DNA of 36,760 nucleotides from Phycisphaerales bacterium. Lineage in GTDB: Bacteria > Planctomycetota > Phycisphaerae > Phycisphaerales > UBA1924. The notes beneath the pieces are model-generated. The model searched no databases, had not been told where the DNA came from, and saw only the letters and a list, made by a program, of their open reading frames with translations. Within the stretch, counting starts at the first letter, position 1; the number at the start of each line of letters is the position of its first letter. Location of the stretch: the NCBI GenBank assembly GCA_014379385.1, contig JACMLW010000175.1, positions 1 through 36,760 on the forward strand. The letters run 5' to 3'. This document shows, piece after piece, positions 18,338-27,861 of the stretch. The position numbers and the translations under genes were made by a program.

Positions 18338-19795
18338 ATGGATCGAACCAATAACAAGCTCGTGCTGACCGCCGCGGCGGCGATGATGCTCGCCGCCGGA
18401 GCCGCGGCACAGCCGGCGACGACAACCCGCGACAACAACAGGTCGAATCAGCCGACCACCAATCAACCGGACCGACCCGCAAAGCCGGGCATGAAGGACA
18501 AGGCCGGCGGAGAACACGCTGTCCACCCGCTCATGAAGGTGAGCGACGTCCTGTCGATCGACGTCACCAACGCCAAGGGCGAGAATCTCGGAGATATCGA
18601 AGATCTCGTTCTGGACGTCGAGCGCGGTCGCATCGGGTACGCCGTGCTCTCGTTCGGCGGCATCGCGGGCATCGGCGATGAACTCTTCGCCGTTCCGTGG
18701 GAGATGCTCACCCCCGCGCCGGGCAGCGCGAAGATGTACGTCACGATCGACAAGGCTCAGCTCGAGGCGATGGACGGCTTTGACAAGGACAACTTTCCCG
18801 ATATGGCGGACCCCACCTGGGCTGCCAATACGTACCAGCGCTTCAATCGCGAGCCGTACTGGACCACCGACCCGTGGCGCGCCGACCGTGCCGACCGCAC
18901 GGATCGCGCCGTCGCCGATCCACGATGGCGCGGGTGGGGTGCTCGCGACCGCTACAACACCCTTTACGATCGTAATCGGCTGACGGACCTTAACGGCACC
19001 GTGATCGCGGTTGACCGCGCCCGGCCCTACGACGACATGGACGAGGCGGTGGTCGCCACCATTCGTACCGACGACGGCAAGACGCACACCGTCCACCTCG
19101 GCCCGGCCGGGTATCTGCAGGATCGCCGCCTGATCATTCGCGAGAACGACAAGGTGAAGGTCCACGGCTCGTCCGCGACCATCAACAACAAGAGCGTCAT
19201 CCTCGCGTCGAACCTGAATCGTGACAGCGACGCCATGACCTTCCGCGACGATACCGGGTGGCCCTCCTGGATCGACCGAGACGACCGCACCGAGGCGGAC
19301 GCGGACGACAAGGACGTGAAGCTGGCCCGGTTCCAGCTCGCGCGTGCGAGCCAACTCATGGGAGCCGATGTGCAGGGCCCCGGCGACGACGACCTGGGGG
19401 AGGTTGAGGACTTTATCATCCAGCCCGCCAACGGCCGCATCGTGTACGGCGTGCTCGCCGCCGGCGGGTTCATGGGGATGGGTGAGGACCACATCGCGCT
19501 GCCCTTGAGCGCCCTGCAGCACCGCATGGACGGCGACACCCACGAGTTCTTCCTCAACATGACGGCCGACCGCCTGAAGAATGCTCCCAAGTTCGGCAAG
19601 GACTCCTGGCCGAATATGGAGGACCGCACGTGGGGCGAGCCCGTCCACAAGTTCTTCGGGGTCGAGCCGTTCTGGGTGCTCGACGAGCGCGGCGCCGGCA
19701 TCACCGGCGCCGATCGCAAGAACCGCGAGTTAGACAAAGACCGCACGACGGACCACGATAACGACGGCGATAACCGGGATCGCGATCGTAGGTAA
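18338..19795 (+). CDS. Secreted protein with two PRC-barrel domains
   Basis: 485 residues. A signal peptide ([15 protein letters not shown]) and an Asn/Thr/Pro-rich linker precede PRC-barrel 1 (~64-150, from [12 protein letters not shown]), an OB-like middle segment (~217-292, [16 protein letters not shown] to [10 protein letters not shown]) and PRC-barrel 2 (~332-414, from [14 protein letters not shown]). Each barrel ends in a similar tail, [12 protein letters not shown] then FNREPYW in the first and [12 protein letters not shown] then FFGVEPFW in the second. The protein therefore arose by internal duplication around the middle segment. The C-terminus is very rich in Asp and Arg. PRC barrels bind proteins or small ligands; the exported location is unlike the classical photosynthetic H subunit. 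AAGGAG lies 6 bases before the ATG. It leads the DUF1328 and YciE genes. Confidence 0.85.
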   Translation: MDRTNNKLVLTAAAAMMLAAGAAAQPATTTRDNNRSNQPTTNQPDRPAKPGMKDKAGGEHAVHPLMKVSDVLSIDVTNAKGENLGDIEDLVLDVERGRIGYAVLSFGGIAGIGDELFAVPWEMLTPAPGSAKMYVTIDKAQLEAMDGFDKDNFPDMADPTWAANTYQRFNREPYWTTDPWRADRADRTDRAVADPRWRGWGARDRYNTLYDRNRLTDLNGTVIAVDRARPYDDMDEAVVATIRTDDGKTHTVHLGPAGYLQDRRLIIRENDKVKVHGSSATINNKSVILASNLNRDSDAMTFRDDTGWPSWIDRDDRTEADADDKDVKLARFQLARASQLMGADVQGPGDDDLGEVEDFIIQPANGRIVYGVLAAGGFMGMGEDHIALPLSALQHRMDGDTHEFFLNMTADRLKNAPKFGKDSWPNMEDRTWGEPVHKFFGVEPFWVLDERGAGITGADRKNRELDKDRTTDHDNDGDNRDRDRR

Positions 19796-19799
19796 GGCC

Positions 19800-19833
19800 T
19801 CATCTTTCCGAGTATCTCATCTTTCCGAGTATC
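19800..19833. repeat. Perfect 17-bp tandem direct repeat
   Basis: TCATCTTTCCGAGTATC occurs twice in a row, at 19800-19816 and 19817-19833, between the PRC-barrel stop and the DUF1328 ribosome site. It is not palindromic. It may be a recent slippage duplication or a paired binding site of about 1.6 helical turns. Confidence 0.9.
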
Positions 19834-19881
19834 CGGGCGTCGAGGCTTCGCCGCGGCCGCCCCTCGTCAAGGAGTTCTGAC

Positions 19882-20058
19882 ATGCTGTACTGGGCAATGG
19901 TGTTCCTGGTGATCGCGCTGGTCGCGGCCCTGTTCGGGTTTGGCGGCATCTACGTCGCCGCCGCGGGTATCGCGAAGATTCTTTTCTTTGTCTTCTTGGT
20001 TTTGTTTGTGATCTCACTGATCGCCGGTGCGGTTCGGCGGCCGACAGTCCGGCCGTGA
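19882..20058 (+). CDS. DUF1328 small membrane protein (YtjA-like)
   Basis: 58 residues. It reads [20 protein letters not shown], then [20 protein letters not shown] and a second hydrophobic run ending in a short basic tail. This is the full DUF1328 family, inner-membrane peptides with two helices and a central GFGG turn, often found near stress genes; no reaction is known. AGGAG lies 7 bases before the ATG, so translation is well supported. It sits between the PRC-barrel and YciE-type genes on the same strand, 86 bp after the former. Confidence 0.92.
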   Translation: MLYWAMVFLVIALVAALFGFGGIYVAAAGIAKILFFVFLVLFVISLIAGAVRRPTVRP

Positions 20059-20088
20059 TCCCGCCAACCAGCGCATCGATGTATGTTG

Positions 20089-20135
20089 CCGTCATGTGAC
20101 GGCCCATGTTCACGGGGCCTTTTGTGGCCCTTTTT
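20089..20135 (+). terminator. Probable intrinsic terminator after the DUF1328 gene
   Basis: A CCGTCA/TGACGG palindrome is followed by GGGCC (20115-20119), loop TTTTGT, GGCCC (20126-20130) and TTTTT. The stem is short, so termination may be partial and let some transcripts reach the YciE-type gene. Confidence 0.6.
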
Positions 20136-20174
20136 CATTGAGCATCCCCAACCACGATTCCACCGGAGGACCGC

Positions 20175-20669
20175 ATGAAGCTCGACTCGTTCGACAAGCT
20201 CTACCTGCACGAGCTCAAGGATTTGTACAACGCAGAGAACCAGCTCCTCAAGGCCCTCCCCAAGATGGCCAAGAAGGCCACCAGCCCCGCGCTACGCAAG
20301 GCGATCGAGGCACACATCATCGAGACCAAGCAGCAGGTGGGGCGCCTTGATCAGATTTTCGAGGGCCTCGGCGTGCCCGCTCGCGGCAAGAAATGCGAGG
20401 CCATGGCCGGTCTGATCGAAGAGGCCAAGAGCTTTATGGAAGAGGACGCCCTCCCGGAAATCATGGACGCGGGGATTATCGCCTCCGCCCAGCGAGCCGA
20501 GCACTACGAGATCGCCGCCTATGGCTCGGCGCGGACTTTCGCCCGACTCCTCGGCCGCAATGAGGACGCCGAGTTGCTCCAGCAGACGCTCGACGAGGAG
20601 GGCAAGGCCGATAAGAAGCTCACTGCCATCGCCGAATCCGTCGTCAACCCCGCCGCGCTGCGTACATAG
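20175..20669 (+). CDS. YciE/DUF892 ferritin-like protein
   Basis: 164 residues forming the four-helix ferritin-like bundle of the YciE/YciF (DUF892) family, linked to stress responses in several bacteria. Visible metal-site candidates are Glu in LHELKDLYNAENQLLKAL, the HIIETKQQ helix, the EHYEIAAYG helix and LDEEGKADKKL at the end. GGAGG sits 5 bases upstream of the ATG. It is the third gene after the PRC-barrel and DUF1328 genes, though a weak terminator precedes it. No catalase or second YciE copy is seen here. The biochemical role of the family is not established. Confidence 0.92.
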   Translation: MKLDSFDKLYLHELKDLYNAENQLLKALPKMAKKATSPALRKAIEAHIIETKQQVGRLDQIFEGLGVPARGKKCEAMAGLIEEAKSFMEEDALPEIMDAGIIASAQRAEHYEIAAYGSARTFARLLGRNEDAELLQQTLDEEGKADKKLTAIAESVVNPAALRT

Positions 20670-20688
20670 GCCCGGCTTGGCCCGGATA

Positions 20689-20722
20689 GGGCTCGGTTCC
20701 TATAGGAAATCCAACCGAGCCC
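20689..20722 (+). other. Long hairpin after the YciE-type gene
   Basis: GGGCTCGGTT (20689-20698) and AACCGAGCCC (20713-20722) form a perfect 10-bp stem around a 14-base loop that contains CCTATAGG. There is no T-run, so it is not a simple terminator. It may be a 3'-end stabiliser. Confidence 0.6.
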
Positions 20723-20754
20723 GCGTACTTAAGTTGGACGGTTGCACACCAAAG

Positions 20755-20789
20755 GCCGTTGACATCCGACTGGGTGTCGCGGCTTTTTT
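20755..20789 (+). terminator. Intrinsic terminator before the sensor kinase
   Basis: GCCG-TT-GACAT pairs with GTGTC-G-CGGC with a small internal loop, followed directly by TTTTTT at 20784-20789. It closes the YciE-type transcript and separates it from the histidine kinase gene. Confidence 0.65.
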
Positions 20790-20859
20790 GGATCCTCGTG
20801 TCATTCCCATTCTTCTCAAAACGCCGATGGCCTGGCGACTCGGATAGCTTGCAAGCCTG

Positions 20860-23800
20860 ATGTGGCAGGTGATTCTTCATCCCGGTGATGTCGAAGGTGC
20901 TCAAGAGGTGTCGCCGCGGCCCAACAGTCTCGTCGCGATCGCCGCCTCTGTCGCCTGTGTCGCGATCGCTCTGGTTGTGATGGCGGGCTGGTTTCTGCTT
21001 TCCTCGGGCACGGCTCCCAAGGTTGGGATGTCGCTCATCCGTCTGCTGCCGGGCCTGCCCTTCATGAAGTTCAACACGGCGCTCTGCCTCGGCCTTTCCG
21101 CCGTGGCGCTGCTCTGTTTCCTGGGCGGCGCAAAGGACAAGGGCGGCGCCGCGTGGCTTCGATGGGTCTGGCTCATCGCCGTGGCGATGGTCACCTCTAT
21201 TGTCGCCCTCACGGCCCTCGAGCATTTTTCGCTTGTGGACCTCGGGATCGACGAGCTCTTCGTGCAGGTGCCATTATCTCTGGCGCCGGGCCACGGACGC
21301 ATGGCGTTTGCCACCGCGTGTGTCCTCCTGCTCTGCGCAAGCTCGTTGATCCTCGCGGGCGCCCGCCCGCTCCACCCGCTCGCGCGCCGCCAGCTCGCCC
21401 CCACTGGGGCCGTCGCCGTTGGAATCGGGATCATCGTCTTGCTCGGCCTCCTCCCCAGCTTTCGCGCGCCGCTGACCGCCGGCGCGCCGGTCGCCGTTCA
21501 TACCGCGACGGGCCTGATTCTTCTCGGGCTCGCGATGTTCACCGCAGGGATTGCAAACCGCCCCCTGCGGGCCTTCGAGCGCCGCATCGCCGCCGCGGGG
21601 ATCGGCGTGTTCATCGTAGTTGTCGCCCTCTGGGTCGGCATCGTCGCCGGGCGCATCAAGGGCACGCTGGTCGAGGTGACCGTCGCGAGCCAGGCCATCA
21701 CCGTGATCGCTGCCATTCTCGCGCTGGCCACGATGATCGGGCTCTACCTGTTCGAGACCATCCGGCTCGGCTCGGCGCAGCTCCGGCTCGTAGGGAGCCG
21801 CCTGCTGGAGCAGTCCGAGCAGCGCGAGCTGGCCCAAGCCGAGCTCCGCTCGGCCGGCGAGTGGACCTCGCACGTGCTCGACAGCGTGACCGACGCCGTC
21901 TTCGCCGTTGACCGCGACTGGCGGCTCACGTATGTGAACCGGAACTGCCGGCCCCACCTGTCTGGGTCAAGTGCAGAGCTCATCGGCAAGGCGCTCGAAG
22001 AGGTGGAGCCGGACACCGAGCTCGTCGCCCGCTTTCGGCGGGTCGCCGCCGACGGGGCTCCCGCGTCGTTCGAGCAACAGAGTGCGTCGGGCTCGTGGCG
22101 CCACTTCGATGTGTACCCCTCGCCGCGAGGGCTCTCGATCATCTTCCGCGACATCACGGCCCAGAAGCGAGAGGACATCGAGCGCCGCCGCGCCGAGCGA
22201 GAAAGACTCGAAAGCCAGGCGTGGCTCTCACTGGCCGCCCGCAGCGGCCGCATTGGCGCTTGGCGGCAGAACCTCGCGACCAACGAGGTGTTCCTCTCGC
22301 CCGAGCTCGAGGCCATCTTCGGGTTCGAGCACGGCGCGTTCCAAGGCACCGAGACGGCCCTGCTTGCGATCGTCCATCCCGACGACCGGGCCGAGTTCCG
22401 GCGCGCCACCGCCGCGGCCATGCACGCCGGCAACGAGCACGAGTTCGAGGTCCGCTTTATCCACGCGCTCTCCGGCCAGACCCGCTGGATTGCCTGGAGG
22501 GGCCTCGCGTTTCTCGACGAGAAGTCGCGTCCGCTCCACCTCGTCGGCGTCGCGATGGATGTGAGCGAGCGCAAGCAGGACGAGGCGGCCCTACGCGATA
22601 GCGAGGCGAGGTTCCGCGCCACCTTCGATCAGGCGGCCGTCGGCCTCGCCACCGTCGGGCTCGACGGCCAGTACCTCTCCGTGAACCCGGCCTTGTGCGA
22701 GATTACCGGGTACACAAGGGAGGAACTCGTCCGCCTCAGCACCTGGGACATCACCCACCCGGACGACCTGGCGAGCGGCGAGCAGTTCTTCGACCGCCTC
22801 ATCAAGCGCGATATGGAGAGCTTCACTGTCGAGAAGCGTCTCGTCCGCCGTGATGGGCAGCCCGTCTGGATCGAGCTGACCTGCTCGGTCGTGTGCGGTG
22901 ATGATGACCGGCCGCGTTACGCCGCGCACATCATCCAGGACGTCACCGAGCGGAGGCGCTTCCGCGACCAGCTCGTGGAGAGCCGCGAGCACCTCAAGGC
23001 CTTCTTTGATTCAAGCGTCGTCGGCACGGTCGCGGCGAGGTTTGATGGCTCCCTCGACGACGCCAACGACGAGTGCCTTCGCATTCTGGGTCGCTCGCGC
23101 GAGGACCTGATCGCCGGTCTCTCCTGGCGCGAACTCACACCCCCGGAGTGGCTCGCCGCCGACGCCGAAGCTATCCACGAGGCCCGCGAGCGCGGCGAAT
23201 GCACGCCCTACGAGAAGGAGTATCTCCGCCCCGACGGAACCCGCGTGCCGGTCATTGTCGGGTTCGTCGCGGTCGGCTCCGAGCGGGATCGCGCGATCGG
23301 GTTCGTGATGGACCAGTCCGAACGCAAGCGTGCCGAGCAGGAGCTGCGCGAGAGCGAGGCTCGCTTCCGCTCGATGGCGGACAACGCGCCCGTCCTCATC
23401 TGGATGGCCGGAGCAGACAAGGCGTTCAACTACTTCAACCGCCGGTGGCTCGAGTTCACCGGCCGGACAATCGAGGAGGAAGTCGGGGCCGGTTGGGCGT
23501 GTGGCGTTCACCCCGATGACTGCGGGCGCTGCGTCGAGATCTACGAACGCTCCTTCGATGAGCGACGCGATTTCTCCATGCAGTACCGTCTCCGGCGCGC
23601 CGATGGCCAGTACCGCTGGATCATCGACAGCGGCTCTCCGCGCTTTACGCCCGACGGGACGTTCGCCGGCTTCATCGGGAGCTGCGTTGATATCAATGAC
23701 CTCGAGCAGGCCCGATCGATCCTCACCGCCCGCGCCGCCCAGTGGGCCGCCCTCGCCCGCCTCGGACAGGTGGCTCTCCACTCCCGCGGTGTTGACCTGA

Positions 23801-25746
23801 TGCGCGAGGCCGCCTCTCTTGTCGCCTCGACACTCTCAATCGGCTGCTGCCGCATCGATGAACTGTCCGCCGCCCCGGCCACCAGCGACCAGGAACTCGT
23901 CAGCGTCGCCTCCGTCGGCGAGCACTCCGGGGCCGTCGGCACTCCCTGCGGCGAGCCCGGCCCTGAGTCCGTGCTCGCGCTCGCTTCGCCCGGGGCCGTC
24001 ATCGTGCAGCATGGCTCCGCAGAGGACGACGCGTATGGCTCCGTGCCGGCCCATCCCTTTATGGCCATCGCGATCGCCGGCGAGAGCGGCGCCACCGGCG
24101 TCCTCTCCGTCCACGCGCCCGCCGGCTCCGATCGTCACTTCAGCGCCCTCGAAGAGAGCTTCCTCCATTCCGTCGCCAACGTCCTTGCCGCGGCGATCGG
24201 GCGCGAGCAAACACAAGAGGCCCTCCACCAGGCCGAGCGCCGCTTTCGCGAGACCCTCGAGAACCTCGAGCTCGTCGGCGTCATGCTCGACGCCGAGGGC
24301 CGCATCATCTTCTGCAACGAGTACCTGCTCCGTCTCACCGGCTACCAGCGCGACGACGTGCTCGGCCACGTCTGGTTCGACCGCTTCCTCCCCGAGGGGA
24401 ACCGGTCGGCGGCGCGTGCCGCGCTCGAGCGGGCGCTGGGCGATCAATGGCTCCCGGCCCACAACGAGGCCAGCATCGTCACCAGCTCCGGCGGTACCCG
24501 ACTCATTGCCTGGAACAACACGGTGCTCCGCGACACCGACGGGCGTGTCATCGGCATCACCTCGCTGGGCGTTGACGTCACACGCCAGCGCTGGGCCGAG
24601 CGCCAGCTCACGGCCCACAAGGAACGGCTCGAGGAGCTCGTCGCCGAGCGCACGGTCGCCCTCGAGAAATCGCACGAGCAGCTCCGCCTCCGCGAGCGGT
24701 TGGCCTCGATGGGCACGCTCGCCGCCGGCCTCGGCCACGATATCAACAACCTGCTCCTCCCCGTCCGTTGCCGCCTCGATGCGCTCACCCGCACGCCTAT
24801 CTCCGACGAGGCCGATGAGCACGTAGAGGGCATCCGCCACAGTGTTGAGTACCTCCAGCAGCTCACCACCGGCCTGCGCATGCTCGCCATGGACCCGGCC
24901 GACGCCCGCCACGGCGAGGGCGTCACCGACCTGCACCGCTGGTGGCGCGATATCGGCGCCCTCCTCCGCACCGCCCTCCCCAACGACGTCACCCTCGAGC
25001 GCGATATCCCCGACGGCCTGCCCCCCGCTCGGATCGGCGCCCAGCCACTCACGCAGGCGATCTTGAACCTCGTCACGAACTCCGGGGACGCTATCAACGG
25101 CCCCGGCCTCGTGCGCGTCTGGGCGCGCTTGTCCGGCGAGCGAGTGCTTATCGGTGTCACCGACAACGGCCCGGGCATGAGCGATGAGGTCAAGCGCCGC
25201 GCCGTCGAGCCCTTCTTCACCACCAAGGCCCGCCATCTCTCCACGGGCCTCGGTCTCGCGCTCGTCCACGGGATCGTCGAGTCCGCGAAGGGTTCCCTCA
25301 CCATCGATTCCGAGTCCGGGCGAGGGACCACCGTCGAGCTCTCGCTCCCCGCCGCGATCCGGCACGGCGCCACCCGCGCGGGGGCCGACATCTCCCCCGC
25401 CGACGAGGTCCTGGTCGCCGAAGTCGCCCTCTCCGATCCCCGTCTCGCGGCCTACGCCGTCGCGATGCTTGGCCCGCTCGGCTACGAGGTCCGGCACGCC
25501 GGCCCCGGCAGCTCCGGCTCGCGCGACCTCTGGATCATCGACGCCCCCGCCGCTTCGCCCGACGCTGTGGAATCGTTCCTCCGGTCCGCCCCGAACCGGC
25601 GCATCATCCTCGTCGGCAAGCGAGATCACCTCGCCGAAGCGCCGGGTGTCACGTTTGTGGACCCGGGCGAAGGCCCCGGCGCGCTGCGCGTCGCCCTGAT
25701 GCAGGCGGGCTACCCCGCGCCGCACGAGCAGCAGCCGCGCGCCTAG
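20860..25746 (+). CDS. Giant membrane-bound multi-PAS sensor histidine kinase
   Basis: 1628 residues. About eight membrane helices fill residues 23-305, a MASE-like sensory region I could not assign. Six PAS domains follow, near 334-435, 456-570, 583-698, 710-822, 832-945 and 1126-1240, with a GAF domain near 965-1115 between the fifth and sixth. A coiled coil (VAERTVALEKSHEQLRLRER) leads to the phospho-acceptor box MGTLAAGLGHDINN, with His near 1293. The ATPase has N-box ILNLVTNSGDAI, G1 DNGPGMS and G2 GLGLALVHG. The last ~115 residues look like a receiver fold. The usual N-terminal acidic pair is replaced by VLVAEVALSD, although an Asp stands in LWIIDAP where the phosphorylated Asp would be. 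No response regulator is adjacent. ATG 20860 lacks a clear ribosome site. Confidence 0.93.
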   Translation: MWQVILHPGDVEGAQEVSPRPNSLVAIAASVACVAIALVVMAGWFLLSSGTAPKVGMSLIRLLPGLPFMKFNTALCLGLSAVALLCFLGGAKDKGGAAWLRWVWLIAVAMVTSIVALTALEHFSLVDLGIDELFVQVPLSLAPGHGRMAFATACVLLLCASSLILAGARPLHPLARRQLAPTGAVAVGIGIIVLLGLLPSFRAPLTAGAPVAVHTATGLILLGLAMFTAGIANRPLRAFERRIAAAGIGVFIVVVALWVGIVAGRIKGTLVEVTVASQAITVIAAILALATMIGLYLFETIRLGSAQLRLVGSRLLEQSEQRELAQAELRSAGEWTSHVLDSVTDAVFAVDRDWRLTYVNRNCRPHLSGSSAELIGKALEEVEPDTELVARFRRVAADGAPASFEQQSASGSWRHFDVYPSPRGLSIIFRDITAQKREDIERRRAERERLESQAWLSLAARSGRIGAWRQNLATNEVFLSPELEAIFGFEHGAFQGTETALLAIVHPDDRAEFRRATAAAMHAGNEHEFEVRFIHALSGQTRWIAWRGLAFLDEKSRPLHLVGVAMDVSERKQDEAALRDSEARFRATFDQAAVGLATVGLDGQYLSVNPALCEITGYTREELVRLSTWDITHPDDLASGEQFFDRLIKRDMESFTVEKRLVRRDGQPVWIELTCSVVCGDDDRPRYAAHIIQDVTERRRFRDQLVESREHLKAFFDSSVVGTVAARFDGSLDDANDECLRILGRSREDLIAGLSWRELTPPEWLAADAEAIHEARERGECTPYEKEYLRPDGTRVPVIVGFVAVGSERDRAIGFVMDQSERKRAEQELRESEARFRSMADNAPVLIWMAGADKAFNYFNRRWLEFTGRTIEEEVGAGWACGVHPDDCGRCVEIYERSFDERRDFSMQYRLRRADGQYRWIIDSGSPRFTPDGTFAGFIGSCVDINDLEQARSILTARAAQWAALARLGQVALHSRGVDLMREAASLVASTLSIGCCRIDELSAAPATSDQELVSVASVGEHSGAVGTPCGEPGPESVLALASPGAVIVQHGSAEDDAYGSVPAHPFMAIAIAGESGATGVLSVHAPAGSDRHFSALEESFLHSVANVLAAAIGREQTQEALHQAERRFRETLENLELVGVMLDAEGRIIFCNEYLLRLTGYQRDDVLGHVWFDRFLPEGNRSAARAALERALGDQWLPAHNEASIVTSSGGTRLIAWNNTVLRDTDGRVIGITSLGVDVTRQRWAERQLTAHKERLEELVAERTVALEKSHEQLRLRERLASMGTLAAGLGHDINNLLLPVRCRLDALTRTPISDEADEHVEGIRHSVEYLQQLTTGLRMLAMDPADARHGEGVTDLHRWWRDIGALLRTALPNDVTLERDIPDGLPPARIGAQPLTQAILNLVTNSGDAINGPGLVRVWARLSGERVLIGVTDNGPGMSDEVKRRAVEPFFTTKARHLSTGLGLALVHGIVESAKGSLTIDSESGRGTTVELSLPAAIRHGATRAGADISPADEVLVAEVALSDPRLAAYAVAMLGPLGYEVRHAGPGSSGSRDLWIIDAPAASPDAVESFLRSAPNRRIILVGKRDHLAEAPGVTFVDPGEGPGALRVALMQAGYPAPHEQQPRA

Positions 25747-25829
25747 ATCGTCGCACATCTCGGTTGGTTTCCCACCTCGTGCTGGCCTTCGGCCTGCCGA
25801 TGCAATGGGCTTCGCTTCGCATACTCCCC

Positions 25830-25865
25830 CGAGCCTCTCCTATGTAGCTTTAGGATGCGGGCTCG
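25830..25865 (+). other. Interrupted hairpin between the kinase and the ligase
   Basis: CGAGCC and GGCTCG form an outer stem and TCCTA/TAGGA an inner one. There is no T-run after it. It could end the kinase transcript or lie in the leader of the end-joining genes. Confidence 0.4.
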
Positions 25866-25946
25866 GCCAATCTTGCGTGTGACCGCGCGGCGCGGCCCCG
25901 CCGCCTTCGCACCGCGCGCCGACCCCCAAGGAGTTCCGCCACAGCC

Positions 25947-26984
25947 ATGGTCGCTGAAACCCGTCACTTCCGAGAAAGCCTCCAACCCGCGACCATGCCC
26001 GATCGTCTCGAGCCCATGCTCGCCACCTCCGGCGACATGCCGGCCGATCAGTCGGCCTACGCCTTCGAGTTCAAGTGGGACGGCGTGCGCGCCATGTGCT
26101 TCCACACCCGCTCGAACACCACGTTCCAGAGCCGCAATCTCCTCGATATCACGCTTCGCTACCCCGAGATCACCGGAATTGGTCCCGCCCTCGGCCGCCG
26201 TCAGGCGATCCTTGATGGCGAGATCATCGCGCTGGATCCTCGCGGCCGCCCCAGCTTCAGCCTTTTGCAGACACGCGCCCAGGCAAATGCCGTTTTGCCC
26301 GGCTCGCGCCGCGCCCGCGTGCCCGTTATCTACATGGTGTTTGACGTTCTCTTCCTCGATGGACGATGGACGACCTCCCTCCCCTTCACCGCCCGACACG
26401 AAATGCTGCAGGAACTCCTCGGCGGCCACCAGAGCGGACCTTGGCGCGTCTCCACCGCGTACCCAGGCGAGGGCACCGCGCTGATCGACGCCGCGCGCCT
26501 CGTCGGTCTCGAGGGCATCATGGCCAAGCGCCTCGAGAGCCACTACGCCCCCGGCCGCCGGACCGGCGACTGGCTCAAGATCAAGCTCCGCCGCGGCCAG
26601 GAGTTTGTCGTCGCCGGGTACACGGTTGGCGATAAATCATTCAAAGGAACCCTCGGCGCGCTCCTGCTCGGCTATTACGAGCGACCCGCTCGCCGCCGCA
26701 CATCCCCCCCGCGCCTCGTCTACGCGGGCAGCGTCGGCTCCGGCTTCACCATCGAGCAGCGCGCCGAGATCCTCCGCGCCCTCGCGCCGCTCGGGCTCGA
26801 CGCAAGCCCCTTTGATGAGCCTGTCCCCAAGCGCGGCGCCGTCTTCGTCGAGCCGCGCCTCGTCGCCGAGATCGAGTTCGCCGAGTGGACCCACGAGAAC
26901 ATCCTCCGCCAGCCGTCCTTCAAGGGTTTCCGGCTGGACAAGGCCCCGCACCAGGTCGTGCGCGAGCCCGATTCGCACGCCTGA
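25947..26984 (+). CDS. ATP-dependent DNA ligase (LigD ligase-domain type)
   Basis: 345 residues, a stand-alone version of the LigD ligase domain, which seals breaks during bacterial non-homologous end joining. The nucleotidyl-transfer motif is FEFKWDGVR, with Lys43 as the adenylated residue. Other motifs are LDGEIIALD, VFDVLFLDG, EGIMAKRLES and DWLKIKLRRGQEF. The C-terminal OB domain runs from VAGYTVGDKSFKGTLGALL to LRQPSFKGFRLDK. No polymerase or phosphoesterase domain is attached. AAGGAG lies 13 bases before the ATG, a long gap, so the start is a little uncertain. Ku follows after 52 bp and the polymerase after that, so the three probably form one operon. Confidence 0.92.
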   Translation: MVAETRHFRESLQPATMPDRLEPMLATSGDMPADQSAYAFEFKWDGVRAMCFHTRSNTTFQSRNLLDITLRYPEITGIGPALGRRQAILDGEIIALDPRGRPSFSLLQTRAQANAVLPGSRRARVPVIYMVFDVLFLDGRWTTSLPFTARHEMLQELLGGHQSGPWRVSTAYPGEGTALIDAARLVGLEGIMAKRLESHYAPGRRTGDWLKIKLRRGQEFVVAGYTVGDKSFKGTLGALLLGYYERPARRRTSPPRLVYAGSVGSGFTIEQRAEILRALAPLGLDASPFDEPVPKRGAVFVEPRLVAEIEFAEWTHENILRQPSFKGFRLDKAPHQVVREPDSHA

Positions 26985-27036
26985 CGCTGTTTCCACTCTT
27001 GCCCACCGTCCCGCGAAGCGCCCGGAGCACCTCACT

Positions 27037-27861
27037 ATGGCACGTTCAATCTGGAGCGGCACCATCAGCTTCGGTCTGGTGAACATCCCCATCAAACTGT
27101 TCACCGCCGTGCGCGACACCACCATCCACTTCCACATGCTCTCCAAGGACGGCCAGTGCCGCCTCCGCCGCCGGCTGGTCTGCCCAGACACCAACGAGGA
27201 ATACGACTTCCAGGATACCGCCCGTGGCTACGAGGTCGCCCCCGACCAGTACGTCATCATCCGCGATGAGGAACTCGCCTCCGTTAAGCCCGAGGCCGGT
27301 CGGACCATCGAGATCACCGACTTCGTCGACCTCGCCGAGATCGACCCCATCTACTACGACCGCACCTACTACCTCGGCCCAGACGCTCGCGGCGGCAAGG
27401 CCTACCGCCTTCTTCTCGATGCCATGACCCAGTCCGGCAAGGTCGGCATCGCCAAGTTCGTCATGCGCACCAAGGAATACCTCGCCGCCATCCGCCCCGG
27501 CCGGGGAATCCTTTGCCTCGAAACCATGTACTTCGCCGACGAGGTGCAGGACGCCAAGGGCGTGGTTGATGTGCCCGCGGCCAAGGAAGTGAACAAGAAG
27601 GAACTCCAGGTCGCCGCGCAGCTCATCGATGCCCTCTCCGGCCCCTTCAAGCCTGAGAACTACCGCGACGAGCACCGCGACCGCGTGCAGGAACTCCTGG
27701 ACAAGAAGGCCGCGGGCGAGACCATCAGGGTCTCCGACGAACAGGAGGAGGAGGCGCCGCGCGTCCTGAGCCTCATGAAGGCCCTCGAAGCCAGCCTCGC
27801 CAAGAGCAAGAAGTCGGCCCGCGCGCCCGCGCGCAAGGCTAACCGGAAGAAGAGCGCATGA
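27037..27861 (+). CDS. ku: Non-homologous end-joining protein Ku
   Basis: 274 residues. Ku forms a homodimeric ring that threads onto broken DNA ends and recruits LigD. The family start MARSIWSGTISFGLVNIPIK is unmistakable. YEVAPDQYVIIRDEEL and IYYDRTYYLGPD follow, then the core end with LIDALSGPFKPENYRDEHRD. The last ~25 residues are a Lys/Arg/Ala tail (SKKSARAPARKANRKKSA), which in other Ku proteins helps bind DNA. ATG 27037 is set by the family start; the frame is open much further upstream but overlaps the ligase. The stop overlaps the next gene's start by four bases (ATGA), a sign of translational coupling. Confidence 0.97.
   Translation: MARSIWSGTISFGLVNIPIKLFTAVRDTTIHFHMLSKDGQCRLRRRLVCPDTNEEYDFQDTARGYEVAPDQYVIIRDEELASVKPEAGRTIEITDFVDLAEIDPIYYDRTYYLGPDARGGKAYRLLLDAMTQSGKVGIAKFVMRTKEYLAAIRPGRGILCLETMYFADEVQDAKGVVDVPAAKEVNKKELQVAAQLIDALSGPFKPENYRDEHRDRVQELLDKKAAGETIRVSDEQEEEAPRVLSLMKALEASLAKSKKSARAPARKANRKKSA

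Noticed and set aside
23836-25758. A 640-codon minus-strand frame opposite the histidine kinase
   Set aside because: It is repetitive Gly/Glu/Asp/Arg-rich antisense of PAS, GAF and kinase domains.
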